64,000 bases of DNA from Rattus norvegicus (Eukaryota; Chordata; Mammalia; Rodentia; Muridae): contig NC_086039.1 in assembly GCF_036323735.1 (NCBI RefSeq), forward strand, positions 156,721,627-156,785,626, read 5' to 3'. Below are positions 1 through 11,633 of the stretch, in pieces (the first letter of the stretch is position 1; the number at the start of each line of letters is the position of its first letter). A program made the translations under genes and the position numbers. The notes under the pieces were generated by a model, which saw nothing but the letters and a program-made list of their open reading frames with translations, searched no databases and was not told the DNA's origin.

Positions 1-39
1 CAATTTTAGAAATACTATTAGCACTCACAGGTCTTCTAT

Positions 40-440
40 ATTCAATCATGCTGACTCACCAACACACCTGGGACAATAGTCAGCAACTGCTCCAGGTCCT
101 CTTCACAACAGAGGAGAGAGAGAGAGAAGATCATGGGAACTGCCCAGAAATTGGTTCCAGGATCAAATGGGTGATCCACCCAAGTCAAGGCTGATATCAA
201 TGCAGATGCAGCTTTTCTTTTCTCCACCTGAAGGTAAGGAGAGGCTCCGGACCTACCACCAGATTCTGATTGGGGGCCTCCAAGAGGCCACCAGATGACC
301 CACAAACTTATCTAAGGTGAGCCAGGTGATACAGGAAAAGAATGGGAAATCCAGGGAATATCTAGAAAGACTTTTTGAAGCCTATAGGACCCACACTGCT
401 TTTAACTCAGAAGCCAGAGAGCACTAGTCAGCTGTGAACA
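40..440 (+). pseudogene. ERV gag capsid remnant
   Basis: Conceptual plus-strand translation in broken frames resembles the gammaretroviral capsid C-terminal region: a WDN-QQLLQ-LFTTEERE segment near 50-120 and a REYLERLFEAYR segment near 350-400. It is joined almost directly to reverse transcriptase, so the rest of gag, the protease and the start of RT are missing. Confidence 0.7.
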
Positions 441-2139
441 TGGCTTCTGTTAACCAAGCTGCCCCCAACATCCTTTGGAAGCCTCTACCACTGAATGGCT
501 TTGCAGCCTGCCTCTGGCACCCAAAGTCAGCCTCTATTTGCCTTTGAATGGCAAGACTTGGAGAGAGGTTTCAAGGAACAACTGACTTGGACATGCCTGT
601 TTCAAGGATTTAGGAACTCACCCACCACCTTTGAGGAGGCACTGCATGAGGACTTCAGTGAGTACCAATGGGTTCACCCCCAAATAATTGTACTCCAATG
701 TGTATTTCAGAGTCGCTGACTTGGAGACACACCAGAGGCCACACAAGACCTCCTACAGAAGCTGAGTCAACTTGGCTACCAAGTGTCGCTAAGAAGGCCC
801 AGCTTTGTCAACTTGAGGTCACCTATCTGGAGTACATATTCAAGGGGGCTGGTCAATGCATGCTGTTGGATGCCCTGGAAGCAAACCATCCTTAGCATCT
901 CAGTTCCATCAACAGGCAAGTATGGGAATTTCTGGGATCTGCCAGGTTTTGTAGACTTTGGGTGCCAGGGTTCACCGAGATAGCCAAACCATTATATTAG
1001 GCCACCAGAGGCCAAGAAGACAACCTAGAATGGACCCCTGATATGGACATGGCTTTTAAGACTCTAAGAAGAGCCTTACTGGAGGCACTGGCCTTGGCCT
1101 TCCCACTTTTGAATCCCCCTTGCATAAGATATACCCCATCATCTGCCCTAAAACCTAGCCACCCTGCTACCTGATCCATCCTCAGATGTGCATGCAGCAT
1201 GATTGCTGTATAGTTCTAGGGCACATCCAGAACATCATGCCAGATTTTACTGACATATCCTGGTCAGACACAGGAAGTATCTACTTGATGGATGGGAGCA
1301 GCTTCATCAAGAATGGAATCAAGTTTGCAGAGATGGTGTTATTTGGGTAACTACTTTGCCTCCGGGAACTTCAGCCCAGAAAGCTGAGCTAAAGGCTCTA
1401 ACCCAGGCTTTAAAACTGGTTAAAGGAGCCATAACCAACATTTACACTGACAGCAGATGGGATTATTGACTGCTGAGGGAAAAACCATCAAAAATAGGGA
1501 AGGAATACTTGCTTTATTGGCAGCATTATGGCTTCCTCGCAAACTGGCCATAGTTCATTGTCCCAGGCAGACATCAGAAATAGCCTGAGGGAACAGGCTA
1601 GCTGATAAAGCTGAAGGGAAGGCCACCCAAGCTTCCAGTGCTAACTCCTGGTAACTTTGTTGCCCTCTGCGCTCCTAGCCATCCCTGAATATACTGCTGA
1701 AGACAAATAACATCAGGCAAAACACCAAGGAGTTTACAGAAGAGAAGGATGGTTGCTGACCTCTGAATGCCACACCATCATCCTATCTAAGAAGTTTGCT
1801 AAGCTATTCATCCATCAGATTCATCAAGCTTCACACCTGGTCACCGAAAACTGAAGGAAATGCTATGAGGGACAAGGTACAAAATATTTGACTTAGGACA
1901 CTTGGTTGATCATGTAATCTCAGACTGTGCCACAGACTGCTAGGCTGTGAACCCCTCAGGCCCCAATCCATTGGGATGCTCCAGAATCAGGGGTCAATGG
2001 CCAGGGGCCAATTGGGAAATAGATTATACAGAAGTAAAACCAGGAACATATGAATATAAGTATTTGCTATTTTTTATAGATACCTTTTCAAGATCGATAG
2101 AAGCCTACCCTACAAAGAAGGAGACTGCCAGCTTAGTGG

Positions 2140-2597
2140 CCTTTCACCACCCACCACCAAGGTCGTGCATGTGAGGTCTATTCGCCACAGCCGACATGCA
2201 CTAAATCACCTCTTATCTGCTGGCATTCGGGGAGGGGGAGTGGGTGGGGCAGGGGACAACTCCTTTCCTTGTGCGAAAGACATCAAGAAAATACTAGACA
2301 GCGTGGGCATCGAGACGGATGATGACCGGCTTAAAAAGGTCAACAGTGAGCTGAATGGAAAAACATTGAGGCTTCCATTGCTCCGGGTGTTGGCAAGCAG
2401 GCCAGTCTGCCTGCTGGTGGGGCTGTGGCTGTTTCTGCGGACCCTGGTTCTGCAGCTTCTGCTGCTGGTTCTGCCACCACCACTCCATCACCCCTCACCC
2501 CCCTGCAGGAGAGGAGAAGAAAGACAAAAGAGAAGGAGGAGTCCAAGGAATCAGATGACAACATGGGATGGGATTTGGCTTGTTGATTAAATTCCTG

Positions 2598-2600
<3 letters not shown>
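2140..2600 (+). pseudogene. Rplp2 processed pseudogene
   Basis: Intronless copy of the 60S acidic ribosomal protein P2 mRNA, including a 5'UTR piece (GGTCGTGCATGTGAGG). The start codon region survives (ATG at 2196) but codon 3 is TAA. Conceptual reading gives AKDIKKILDSVGIETDDDRL, then a frameshifted alanine-rich hinge and the terminal MGFGL. Inserted in the ERV integrase in the same direction. The normal 3' end and poly(A) are replaced by a GAG/GAA repeat. Confidence 0.88.
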
Positions 2601-2803
<203 letters not shown>

Positions 2804-3188
2804 CGGCTTCTGGAAGACATTATACCCAGGTATAGTTTGCATACCCTGCTTGGGTCTGACAATGACCAGCATCCATCTCTCAGGTAACTCAATCTTTAGC
2901 ACACAGGTTCTGGGGATAAATTGGAAATTACATTGTGTATACAGACCCCAGAGTTCAGGGCAAGTAGAAGGGATGAATTGGACCCAGAAGGAGGCCTTGA
3001 CCAAATTAACCCTTGAAACTGGCAGTGAGTGGGAATCTCTCCTACCTTACATTTTATATAAGGCTAAGAATACTCTATACTCTAGGTCCCTCCTCTCTAT
3101 GAGAGAGGCCCCCTTCCATGCTACCCAACCTCAAGTCTGATATCTTGGCTAAATATGACCAGCATAAGTTTTAAAAATCCTTGGAAGC

Positions 3189-3373
3189 GGGCTGGAGAGA
3201 TGGCTCAGCAGTTAAGAGCACCCAACTGCTCTTCCAGAGGTCATGAATTCAATTCCCAGCAACCACATGGCTCACAACCATCTGTAAAGAGATCTGATGC
3301 CCTCTTCTGGTGTATCTAAAGACAGCTACGGTGTACTTAGATATATAATAAATAAAATAAATCTTTAAAAAAA
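3189..3373 (+). mobile_element. B2 SINE in the ERV
   Basis: Starts GGGCTGGAGAGATGGCTCAG and ends in AATAAA-rich sequence and poly(A). Flanked by the duplication AATCCTTGGAAGC. Confidence 0.93.
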
Positions 3374-3389
3374 AAATCCTTGGAAGCCC

Positions 3390-4650
3390 TCCATAGGGTC
3401 TGGAAGCAACTCTAGCCTACCATCTGCCAGGTTTATAAGTCTGCTTCTCCCCAGCCCCCATTGCTTTGAACCAGTCTGGATTAAGAGACATAAGCACAAG
3501 ACTCTGGAACCTCTCTGGAAAGTACCTCACACTGTGATCCTGACCATGTCTATGACTGTTAAGGTGTCCAGGATCAGAACTTGGATACACCACTCTCACA
3601 GTAAGCCTGCCAGGAGATAGACAATCCAGCAGTTGAGGTCCCAGAGGAGGAGGCTTCTAGGCAAACTGTCATAAGAACAATGGAAGGTCATCCTACACCC
3701 TGTCAATCCACTAAAACTGTGGCTCCAGTGCTTCTGATCCTGCCTGCTTGCTGCCTCCTCATTTCAGCACCAGCCACTAGCCCCTTACTATCTGGGTAGC
3801 CCCAGGGCGGGGCAGTGAAACAACCTTGTCATCAAGTTCACATTGGCTGACCAGAAGGCCGGTTGGACTGCTGGTTCTTAATTCCTCTCACTCTGGACTT
3901 AACACAGCCCAGAAAGGTTGCTTACTGGACAGGGACTCTGCATTGGAAATAAGGTACACTCAGCCAGTTCCCACCTCTGCAACCGCACTGTAACCCCTGC
4001 TGTTTCAGGATACATGCTTTCCCCAGAGAATGCATGGTGGGCTTGTACCTTGGGGGTTATTTCATGCATTTATGCAAAAGCAACTGAGGATTTTTATGAT
4101 CTAATACAGCTTGTAGCCAGAGTGACTTATTACTCAAGGGAGGATTACTTCAACCACCTAGTACCTCCAAACAAAAGTGGCCATTTTTCACTGTGTTTCT
4201 AGATTCTCTCCTTGACATAGGGCTAGCCAGAGCTGTTAGTTTAGGGGCCTCAGCCCTAATACGCCAAGATAAAAATTACAAGGCCCTGGGCATGGCAATA
4301 GATGCAGATAGATACACAGGAGATGGAAAAGCCCATCATGGCCCTGCAGAATTCCCTATCCTCCCTGGCAGAAGTAGTCTTACAGAACAGAAGAGGCCTA
4401 GACTAGCTGTCCCTCCCACAGGGAGGACTCTGTGCAGCCTTAGGTGAGAAATGTTGTTTCTATGTTGGCCAGTCAGGAGAGGTCAAAGAATCCATGGCCT
4501 TAGTCAGAAAGAGACTACAAGACAGATCCTACTGATCTTAGCTTTGACTTATGGTCCCTGCATAATCAATGCTTTAGTTAAGTTTATTAAGGGACGAATT
4601 TATTCTCAAACAACAATACCAGCCCATAGAAACATCACAAGGATTTGAAA
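3390..4650 (+). pseudogene. ERV pol 3' end and env remnant
   Basis: Env-like pieces: GQGLCIGN (near 3925), WWACTLG (near 4035), a heptad/fusion-proximal region (near 4230-4310) and a GPCIINALVKFI segment (near 4555-4590) typical of the C-terminal transmembrane subunit. Several frame changes and stops; non-coding now. 3390-3900 is too decayed to assign. Confidence 0.65.
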
Positions 4651-5060
4651 TGGCCCAAAACTGAAGGGGTAAATCAGAAGGCTAGGATGACTCCATGGCA
4701 GACTTCAAATTAGCAGTAAAGGAGACTAAGTCTAATCTCTGTTTCTAAGAACTGGGCAAGTCCAGGCAAGTCCAAACCTAAGAAGTTGCCCTGTCACCTG
4801 GCCTAAAGCAAGGACAATGGGTCAGCAGCAGTTTCCAGACCTTCCCAGCAATAGTTTCCAGCCCATGGTAATGGAATGTCCCTAGAGGTGGAGCAAGATA
4901 AAGGTAACCTACCCTGGAATCTCCTAACTTGTCTTAAATCAGGTCTCTGAGCTCACTTGGTTGTCTCTCTATTTTGATAATGGGAGTCCCCAGCATGCTG
5001 GATTTCTGAAGAATAAAACACACTTTGTGTTTACATAGTATTTGAGTCTGGAGTATCACT
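4650..5060 (+). mobile_element. Probable 3' LTR of the class I ERV
   Basis: Follows the env remnant after a short purine run. Contains GAATAAAACAC near 5010 as an LTR-type poly(A) signal. Ends are not precise because no clean TG...CA pair or second LTR is available in the window. Confidence 0.5.
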
Positions 5061-6383
5061 CTTCAGTGAATCATGGACTCTTACAGTTTGAGACCTTGGG
5101 TTGGGTCCCCAGTACTTCCCTGAAAAGGCTTTACCACTGTGTTTTATGAGGTTTTTATTATTTCCATTGAGGCAAGAGGTATTTATTGTAGCCCAGGCTG
5201 TCCTTGAACTCCCAACCTTCCTGCTCCCATGCCCACTGTCTTGTGGAGCAATATCAGAGGCATGTACCACAATACTTGGGTTCAATTTGAAGAGTGCACT
5301 TAAGTAAGCATTTCCTTGAAGAAAGTTTTCCTCCTCAATATTGATGCTTAGATGATACAACTCCATTTATGGAAAGTTGCTTTCTTCCGTGTGTGTGCCA
5401 GCACTTGAAAGCCAGGTGGATCTCTTTAAGTTTGATGCCAACCCAGTCTACATAATGAATTCCAAGACAGCCAGACTACATAATAGAGAAATCCTATCTT
5501 AAAAAAAAACAAACAAGAAAAAAAAAACAAACAAGAAAGAAAGTTGCTTTCTTTATGACTATGAAGACCTCCCACTCCTACCTCTTAAAACCTCTTCACA
5601 AATATAGATGTGAAAGCAAACAGATCTTTCTAGTCAGAAAATGGGGTCAGGGAAATGAAATTTGGAAGTCTGCCTACCAGTATCACACCTTCTACAATGA
5701 GCCATTATTACATTTCAAAGAGCTGGCTCTAGGTTCCTAAGGAGAGGAAATCTCCCTCAGTGGGAAAGTGAGCATAGCCTCTTTAGCCATTAAAAATGAT
5801 TTACATAGACTGAAAAGGATGGAGAAAGGAATTCAGTAAGGGAAGAAAAAGAAGGAAGGGCAACTTTTCCCTTCTTTTCAACCAAGATCTTAAGCCTCTT
5901 GGTTTGAATTTGTATTTGCCTTTAACAATATCCTTCCTGGGTTTTTATAAAATAGAAACTTCACAATATTTCATTAGGTCCATTGTTGCTCTTACCTTTT
6001 CTGGACAAGTTGCAGATGCCTAGCTCTGCAACCAGCCTGTAAGATATCCAAGCAAAGCAACGATCAGAATTTCGGTTTTCAATTATTCACAGAACTACAC
6101 CTGTCATGGGAGAGCTACATTTAAACACATCACAACCATAGGAAGGGCTAAGTCAGCCACTAAGACTCTTGGGCTTTCATCAAGAGATCAGTAGTATCAT
6201 ATTTACAGGAAAATCTAGACGCTTCAGTGATGGCTTGATTTTTCTAAGCAACAAATCTTTATGTGAACTCCAAAGGTCACTAGGCATTAACTCATATGGA
6301 AGTCTGCCTATGTTCCAGGGCAAAGACTGAAGTACAGCCTTTAACAGGATTCATTTTGGGTATTAAAGAGCCTACTTCCCACT
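5061..6383. other. Intergenic, two old B1 copies, otherwise nothing recognisable
   Basis: A degenerate antisense B1 lies at about 5166-5285 and a sense B1 with A-rich tail at about 5396-5545. From 5546 to 6383 I see no gene, repeat family or RNA. Confidence 0.6.
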
Positions 6384-6534
6384 TTTTTTTCTTTTCTTGA
6401 GATCAGGTTTATCTGTGTAGCCCTGGCTGTCCTGGAACTTGCTCTGTACTTCAGGCTGGCTTCAAACTCAGAAATTGACCTGCCTCTGCTTCCCTAGTGC
6501 TAGGATAAAAGGTGTGTGCCACTACTGCCTGACT
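6384..6534 (-). mobile_element. B1 SINE (antisense)
   Basis: Plus strand reads T-rich, GAGATCAGGTTTATCTGTGT, then GCCCTGGCTGTCCTGGAACT: a reverse-strand B1. Confidence 0.85.
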
Positions 6535-6819
6535 ACTACTTTTTCTTGTATCAGTCTTTCCAAATGAGTATTCAGTTTTATGACAGTCAATTAAATCTGT
6601 CTGAATTACAATCTGTGTCTTGCCACTGTTAATCCCACAAATGACAGGAGAAAAACCGCTGACCCAAATCATGGTCAAACTAATTATAGCAAGCAATTAA
6701 GTCAAGTTTTTAAGTTCATATATAAAGGCTGCCTCCTCCTAAGGTGGGGTTCAAGAGATTGGCATTGGATATGAGGAAGATGAGTGTTGTTTGGCTTGGT
6801 TATTAAGATAGCGAGTCTC

Positions 6820-6927
6820 GGGGATGGGGATTTAGCTCAGTGGTAGAGCGCTTGACTAGGAAGCGGAAGGCCCTGGGTTCGGTCCCCAGCTCCGAAAAAT
6901 AGAACCAAAAAAAAAAAAAAAAAAAAA
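6820..6927 (+). mobile_element. ID SINE
   Basis: GGGGATTTAGCTCAGTGGTA with tail CCGAAAAATAGAACCA(n). Target duplication AAGATAGCGAGTCTC at 6805-6819 and 6928-6942. Confidence 0.96.
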
Positions 6928-6943
6928 AAGATAGCGAGTCTCA

Positions 6944-7137
6944 GGGGGACTGGATTGATGGCTCAGTGGTTAAGAGCACTGACTGCTCTTCCAGAGGTCC
7001 TGAGTTCAATTCCCAGCAACCACATGGTGGCTCACAACCATCTGTAATGAGATCTGATGTCCTCTTCTGGTGTGTCTGAACACATCGATAGTGTACTCAC
7101 ATATATAAACTAAATAAATAATTCTTTTTAAAAAAAG
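6944..7137 (+). mobile_element. B2 SINE
   Basis: GGGGACTGGATTGATGGCTC to an AATAAATAATTC-type tail. Lies directly behind the ID at 6820. Confidence 0.9.
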
Positions 7138-7144
7138 ATAGGGA

Positions 7145-7334
7145 TGGGCTGGAGAGATGGCTCAGTGGTTAAGAGCACCGACTGCTCTTCCCAAGGTCCT
7201 GAGTTCAAATCCCAGCAACCACATGGTGGCTCACAACCATCTGAAACGAGTCTGATGCCCTCTTCTGGTGTGTCTGAAGATAGCGACAGTGTAATCATAA
7301 TATATAATAAATAAATAAAATATTTAAAAAAAAG
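7145..7334 (+). mobile_element. B2 SINE
   Basis: GGGCTGGAGAGATGGCTCAG to AATAAATAAATAAAATATTT. Flanked by GATAGGGAT-type repeats and inserted in an antisense B1 that resumes at about 7335-7462. Confidence 0.93.
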
Positions 7335-7462
7335 ATAGGGATTCTCTATGTAGCCTTGGCTGTTCTAGAACTCATTTTGTAGAGCAGGTTGACTTTGAAC
7401 TAATAGAGATATACCTGCCTCCCAAGTTCAGGAATAAAGGAGTGTTCCACCATCACCAGGCA

Positions 7463-8408
7463 AAGAGAAGTATTTGTGTAGTTCAGAAGTAGGGAGTTTC
7501 TAAATGTGGAATTTGGCAGGCAAATAGTCAGGGTTATAGAATCATAACATGAACACAACAAATTGGTCATAACAATCTCTTGTGAAACAAAGACATGGTT
7601 GTAAGGTGGTCATTATAATCTTTTGAAACAAAAGTATGTTTGCTATTTCCAGGAACAGACAGTGCAGAACCATTTTGTAGTTAAGGTTATATATAGGTGG
7701 GACAGAAGCCAAACAACATAGCCCTTGAGAAACAGAGGTTTAATCATAAACAGAATTGAACATAGTTTGTCTTTACTATAAGATGACTTTCAAGCCTAAG
7801 ATGGGGGCCCACTGGTTCATCACCACCCAGAATGGACTAAATAAAACTTGTTTCCTAAGGTGAATCCCATGACATAAAGTTGATCTCCTGAAGTCCTATA
7901 TAAAAGTGCCTGCTTTCTAGCGGTCTACTAATTACATGCTTTTTATTTTTACACAGAGTCTCCTCTCTATGGAGTCCAGGCTGATCTCTAACCCAGGGTA
8001 ATCTTTCCTGCCTTTAATTCTTTGAGTACTAGAATTAGAGGCATGCACTGCCTCACCCAGTTTTACTATGCTTTTCTCTACCATTCTTCATCTCTATGGA
8101 TGTGATTCCCATAGGTCTCAGATGCTGGGATAGTGATGACATTGTCTTTGGGCTAACTGCTAACTGCTACTGGACTTCACTAAGCATCAAAGACCTATTG
8201 GTCTACGAGTCTTCAGCACAATCCATTATTGAGGGAATTCAGGACAGGAGCTCAATAGAGCAGAGGCAGGAACCATTGAAGAAAGCTACTGCTCCCAGGC
8301 TAAGTAAGAGTCAGCTATCTTTCTTTTATCTCTCAGGACCACCTGCCTAGGGAGGGCACTCCCCACAGTGGCCTAGGCTTCTCCTCATCAAGCGACAATT
8401 AAAATGCC
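7463..8408. other. Intergenic, old rodent repeat material
   Basis: A degenerate antisense B1 lies at about 7946-8063. Around 8200-8400 the sequence resembles an older rodent interspersed repeat of unknown family whose 3' part reappears at 8750-8850. No gene seen. Confidence 0.4.
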
Positions 8409-8745
8409 CCAAAGCCAGGCAGTGATAGTGCACACTTTTAATACCAGCAGTAGGGAGGGAGAAGCACGTGGATCTCTGTGAGTTCATGGCCAGCATGATT
8501 TACAAATCGAGTTCTAGGACAGTCAGGGCTACTCAGAGAAACCTTGTATTGAAAAACAAACAAAACTTACAAGGCAAATTAAATTTAAGCCAGGCAGTGG
8601 TAGCTCAGGACTTTAATACTCTGGAGGCAGAGGTAGGTGAATCTCTTTAAGTTTGAGACCAGCCTGGTCTACAGAGTAAGTGGTCTAGGACAGTTAAGGC
8701 TACACAGAGAAATCCTGTCTTAAAAGACAACTCCCTCCCAAAAAA
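8409..8745 (+). mobile_element. Two tandem B1 SINEs
   Basis: B1 copies at about 8409-8570 (GCCAGGCAGTGATAGTGCAC) and 8588-8745 (GCCAGGCAGTGGTAGCTCAG), both sense with A-rich tails. Confidence 0.85.
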
Positions 8746-9218
8746 GAGAAAGAAAAAGAATGCCTCACAAAGACAATTCCTCAACTGAAATTCTCTATTC
8801 CTAGTTGACTCCAGTTTGTGTCAAGTTTACAAAAGTCAACCAGCACAATGGGGAATTATTTTTTCCCAACATTAAACTATTTCAACAAGACTTATTATTT
8901 TCCATTTATTTCTTTATTATTTATTTTGTTGAATACATGGTGTCATGCTTCAGGTACATATATAGCTGAGGATGGCCTTAAAATCTGGAGCCTTCTGTTT
9001 ACACCTTCTAAGTGCCAGGATTACACGTATGCCCCACCATAACTTGACTTTACTTTCAAATTTTAACAAAACTAGCATGTTAGCCTGGAGTGTGGCTTGT
9101 AGTGCCTGCCTACCTAACATGTGCAATGTCCTGGATTTTCTCCTGGGTATAAACAAAAACTATTGTAAAATAAGCATGCTGGCAGCTTCTAACAATCATG
9201 AATTTTCTGGAATACCTT

Positions 9219-9400
9219 TTTTCATTTATTTATTTTATGTACATTGGTGTTTTGTCTACATGTGTGTCTGTGTGAAGGTACTGGATCCTTTGCAACTGAA
9301 GTTACAGATGATTGTGAGTTGCTATGTGGTTGCTGGGAATTGAACCTAAGTCTTCTGGAAGTAGCCACTGCTGTTAATCATTGACCCATCTCTCCAGCCC
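9219..9400 (-). mobile_element. B3 SINE (antisense), preceded by a degenerate B1
   Basis: Ends in GACCCATCTCTCCAGCCC, the reverse of the B2/B3 5' end, with GTTGCTGGGAATTGAACC inside. A decayed antisense B1 lies at about 8920-9045. Confidence 0.8.
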
Positions 9401-9419
9401 TGGAATACCTTTAATAAAG

Positions 9420-9905
9420 TGTAGGGAGCTGTATTGGATTTGGGCCAAAGCCTGGCCGCTTTGTGACTGTATAGCTCAAGGTGGCTACGTGACTCTGGGT
9501 TGTATGGCCACAGATGCTCACCCCTAAGATGGCTGCTGTAAGATTATGAGATTGTTGGACAAAAGCCTCTCCCAGGAAGATTCAGGGAACAATCACAGGA
9601 TGTTTCAGCCTGAGCAAAGCTAGTGCCCTGCCCTGAGCAGATTCCTGAGAAGGGCTCGACATTTTCAAAGAATATGTCCCCGGAAGACTGTTGCCTCTTT
9701 GTTTAAGGAGGATATCTTACAGTTTAGTGATTCACCTTATATCCTTGGGTACTTCTCAGTACTCCCCCACCCTAAGCTTCAGTTCCTGCTTCAATTCCTG
9801 CTTCAGAGCTTTAAATGCTGTGCATTCCTCTCAATAAACAAGACCTTGACAACAGAACCTTGCTTGGTCTCCTTCTTTTCTCCCCCCCCCCGCCCTTGAC
9901 CCTCA
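9420..9905 (+). mobile_element. ERVK (class II) LTR with adjacent leader
   Basis: Starts TGTAGGGAGCTG, has CAATAAACAAG as poly(A) signal (about 9833) and ends CCCTCA. Downstream TAGCGCCTCTTTGGGACC (9908-9925) resembles a decayed tRNA-Lys primer-binding site and is followed by leader-like sequence. This is a 5' LTR with its leader, the rest of the provirus being lost. Confidence 0.72.
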
Positions 9906-9971
9906 GGTAGCGCCTCTTTGGGACCCTGAATAACTGGACCTGCTGGACGGGTCAATAAAGGGAAAATCTGT

Positions 9972-10513
9972 TGTAAGCAAGGGGTCCGAGGAGTACCTGG
10001 AAGAGAATGGGGGACAAGAGACACATGAAGAAGGACGCCAAGACGCTGATCAAGGCGACAATTTTATTTTTTCCCAAGGCTGAATTTGTACCATAACATG
10101 GGTAACAGAGGGAGGGGGAAGTGTGAAACATTTATGCAGGCCAAGGACACAGTATTCATGTGGTCAGGGAATGGGCTGATGTTGACAAGATGTCAGGGGC
10201 TGGGGATTTAGCTCAGTGGTAGAGCGCTTACCTAGGAAGCGCAAGGCCCTGGGTTCGGTCCCCAGCTCCGGGGAAAAAAAAAAAAAAAAAAAAAAAAAAA
10301 GGACAAGATGTCAGAATGTCAGAAAGGTTATAGGTTTGTCATATTATTAGTCATCAGAAGAACTTTATCATATTATTATTTATCTTGACCACCAGATTTG
10401 TATTAGTATTCTGCAGCTGGCTGGGGATTTTCCATAAACCTAGTCATACTTAATTCTAACTATAATAATAACAACATCAATAATGGAGGGCTTCAAGGGC
10501 ATCGCTCCCAACA
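9972..10513 (-). mobile_element. ERVK-type solo LTR inserted in the leader of the preceding ERVK
   Basis: On the minus strand it starts TGTTGGGAGCGATGCCC, carries AATAAA near 10063 and ends TTGCTTACA. It is flanked by a perfect 6-bp duplication ATCTGT (9966-9971 and 10514-10519), as expected for class II ERVs. It contains an ID at 10197-10301. Confidence 0.85.
10197..10301 (+). mobile_element. ID SINE in the solo LTR
   Basis: GGGGCTGGGGATTTAGCTCAG to poly(A). Duplication GACAAGATGTCAG at 10184-10196 and 10302-10314. Carries the CTTACCTAGGAAG variant. Confidence 0.96.
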
Positions 10514-10519
10514 ATCTGT

Positions 10520-11400
10520 GTACCTCTTTTGAGGTTTTTAGTGTTGTAAAAGTAACTTTTATTCTACTGATGTAATTATTGTCTTACTGCCTCCATCTGG
10601 TAACCTAGGCCTAGTCCTGGAAGCTTCTAGCCTCCATACAATCTAATCTAAGCCTAGAATATTTTCAGCCTCTGAGACTTACTGCTGAATAAGCTCACCC
10701 TTTCTTGTTCTTTCTTGACTCTAGCTGGCTGGATCAACTCAGCTGTTCTGAGTTAAACTCCCCTCCAAGCTGACTGACCCAATCTGGCTTCTCTTTCTCA
10801 GCCTCTCCTGAATTGCTCTGCTTGGCCTCGTACTAACTTTGGCAATCTGTTCTAATCTGGGTCCTTTTTATTCCCTGGCTCTGTCTTCACCAGTTTCTAG
10901 TTTGTCCACTCTCTTCAACCTGTCTCTGTACGACTCTCCTAGTAACAGCTGCCTCCTACTTCCTGTGCTGCTCTTCCTTAAGTACCTCTCTTTGCTCTCT
11001 CTCCTCGTGAGAGCTGGGCAGATCCTAGTCTGTCAGATCTCTCTCTGACTCATCACTTTCTCTGCCACTCAATTAGCCATCACTTTCAAATATGGGTGCT
11101 TCCTTCTGCAAGCTAACTTTACATTCACTGTTTGGGATTAAAGGTGTGTGCCCAAGATGTGTCTGTATTCCAGCCAAAGCAATTAAAGGTGTGTGCTAAG
11201 GGGGATTGGGGATTTAGCTCAGCGGTAGAGCGCTTGCCTAGCGAGCGCAAGGCCCTGGGTTCGGTCCCCAGCTCCGAAAGAAGAAAAAAAAAAAAGAAAA
11301 GAAAAAGGTGTGTGCTAAGGTTGAGCCACACCACAACCAGAAACAAATTTTTTAGTAAATAATACAATCTCAAGGTTCATAGTTTGACCAAATATCCTGT
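10520..11400. repeat. Old rodent interspersed repeat, family not identified
   Basis: A long C/T-rich stretch ending in a B1-like GGGATTAAAGGTGTGTGCC segment, interrupted by an ID. It looks like a medium-reiterated rodent repeat (RMER-like is my guess). The open frame at 10839-11048 has no recognisable product. Confidence 0.4.
11201..11303 (+). mobile_element. ID SINE
   Basis: GGGGATTTAGCTCAGCGGTA to CAGCTCCGAAAG and an A-rich tail. Duplication AAAGGTGTGTGCTAAG at 11185-11200 and 11304-11319. Confidence 0.96.
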
Positions 11401-11633
11401 AACAGCACAGGCAAGATGTAAATCTCTGCTACCACAAGGAGAATGGAAGAGAGAAGGGGAAAAAGCCAAGCTATTTAAGCTGACATGAAAGTCAGACACA
11501 TGTTGGGAAAGCAGCCACATGGTGGGAAGGGAGGCATTAGGAGTTTAAAAGAATAGGGTTTTGACATCATTCCCATTGTTAGTGGAAATGTAAAATGGCA
11601 CAGCAGCTATGGAAACATTTGTTGTACACACAC

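Noticed and set aside
1947..2174. Functional retroviral integrase
   Set aside because: The frame is cut by the Rplp2 insertion and by frameshifts elsewhere in pol; the provirus is defective throughout.
10197..10275. tRNA-like sequences in ID and B2 elements as tRNA genes
   Set aside because: All are followed by A-rich tails and flanked by target duplications, so they are SINE insertions. None is a free-standing tRNA gene.
10839..11048. Open frame rich in Leu/Ser near an ERVK remnant
   Set aside because: It lies inside a repeated rodent sequence and has no recognisable product.
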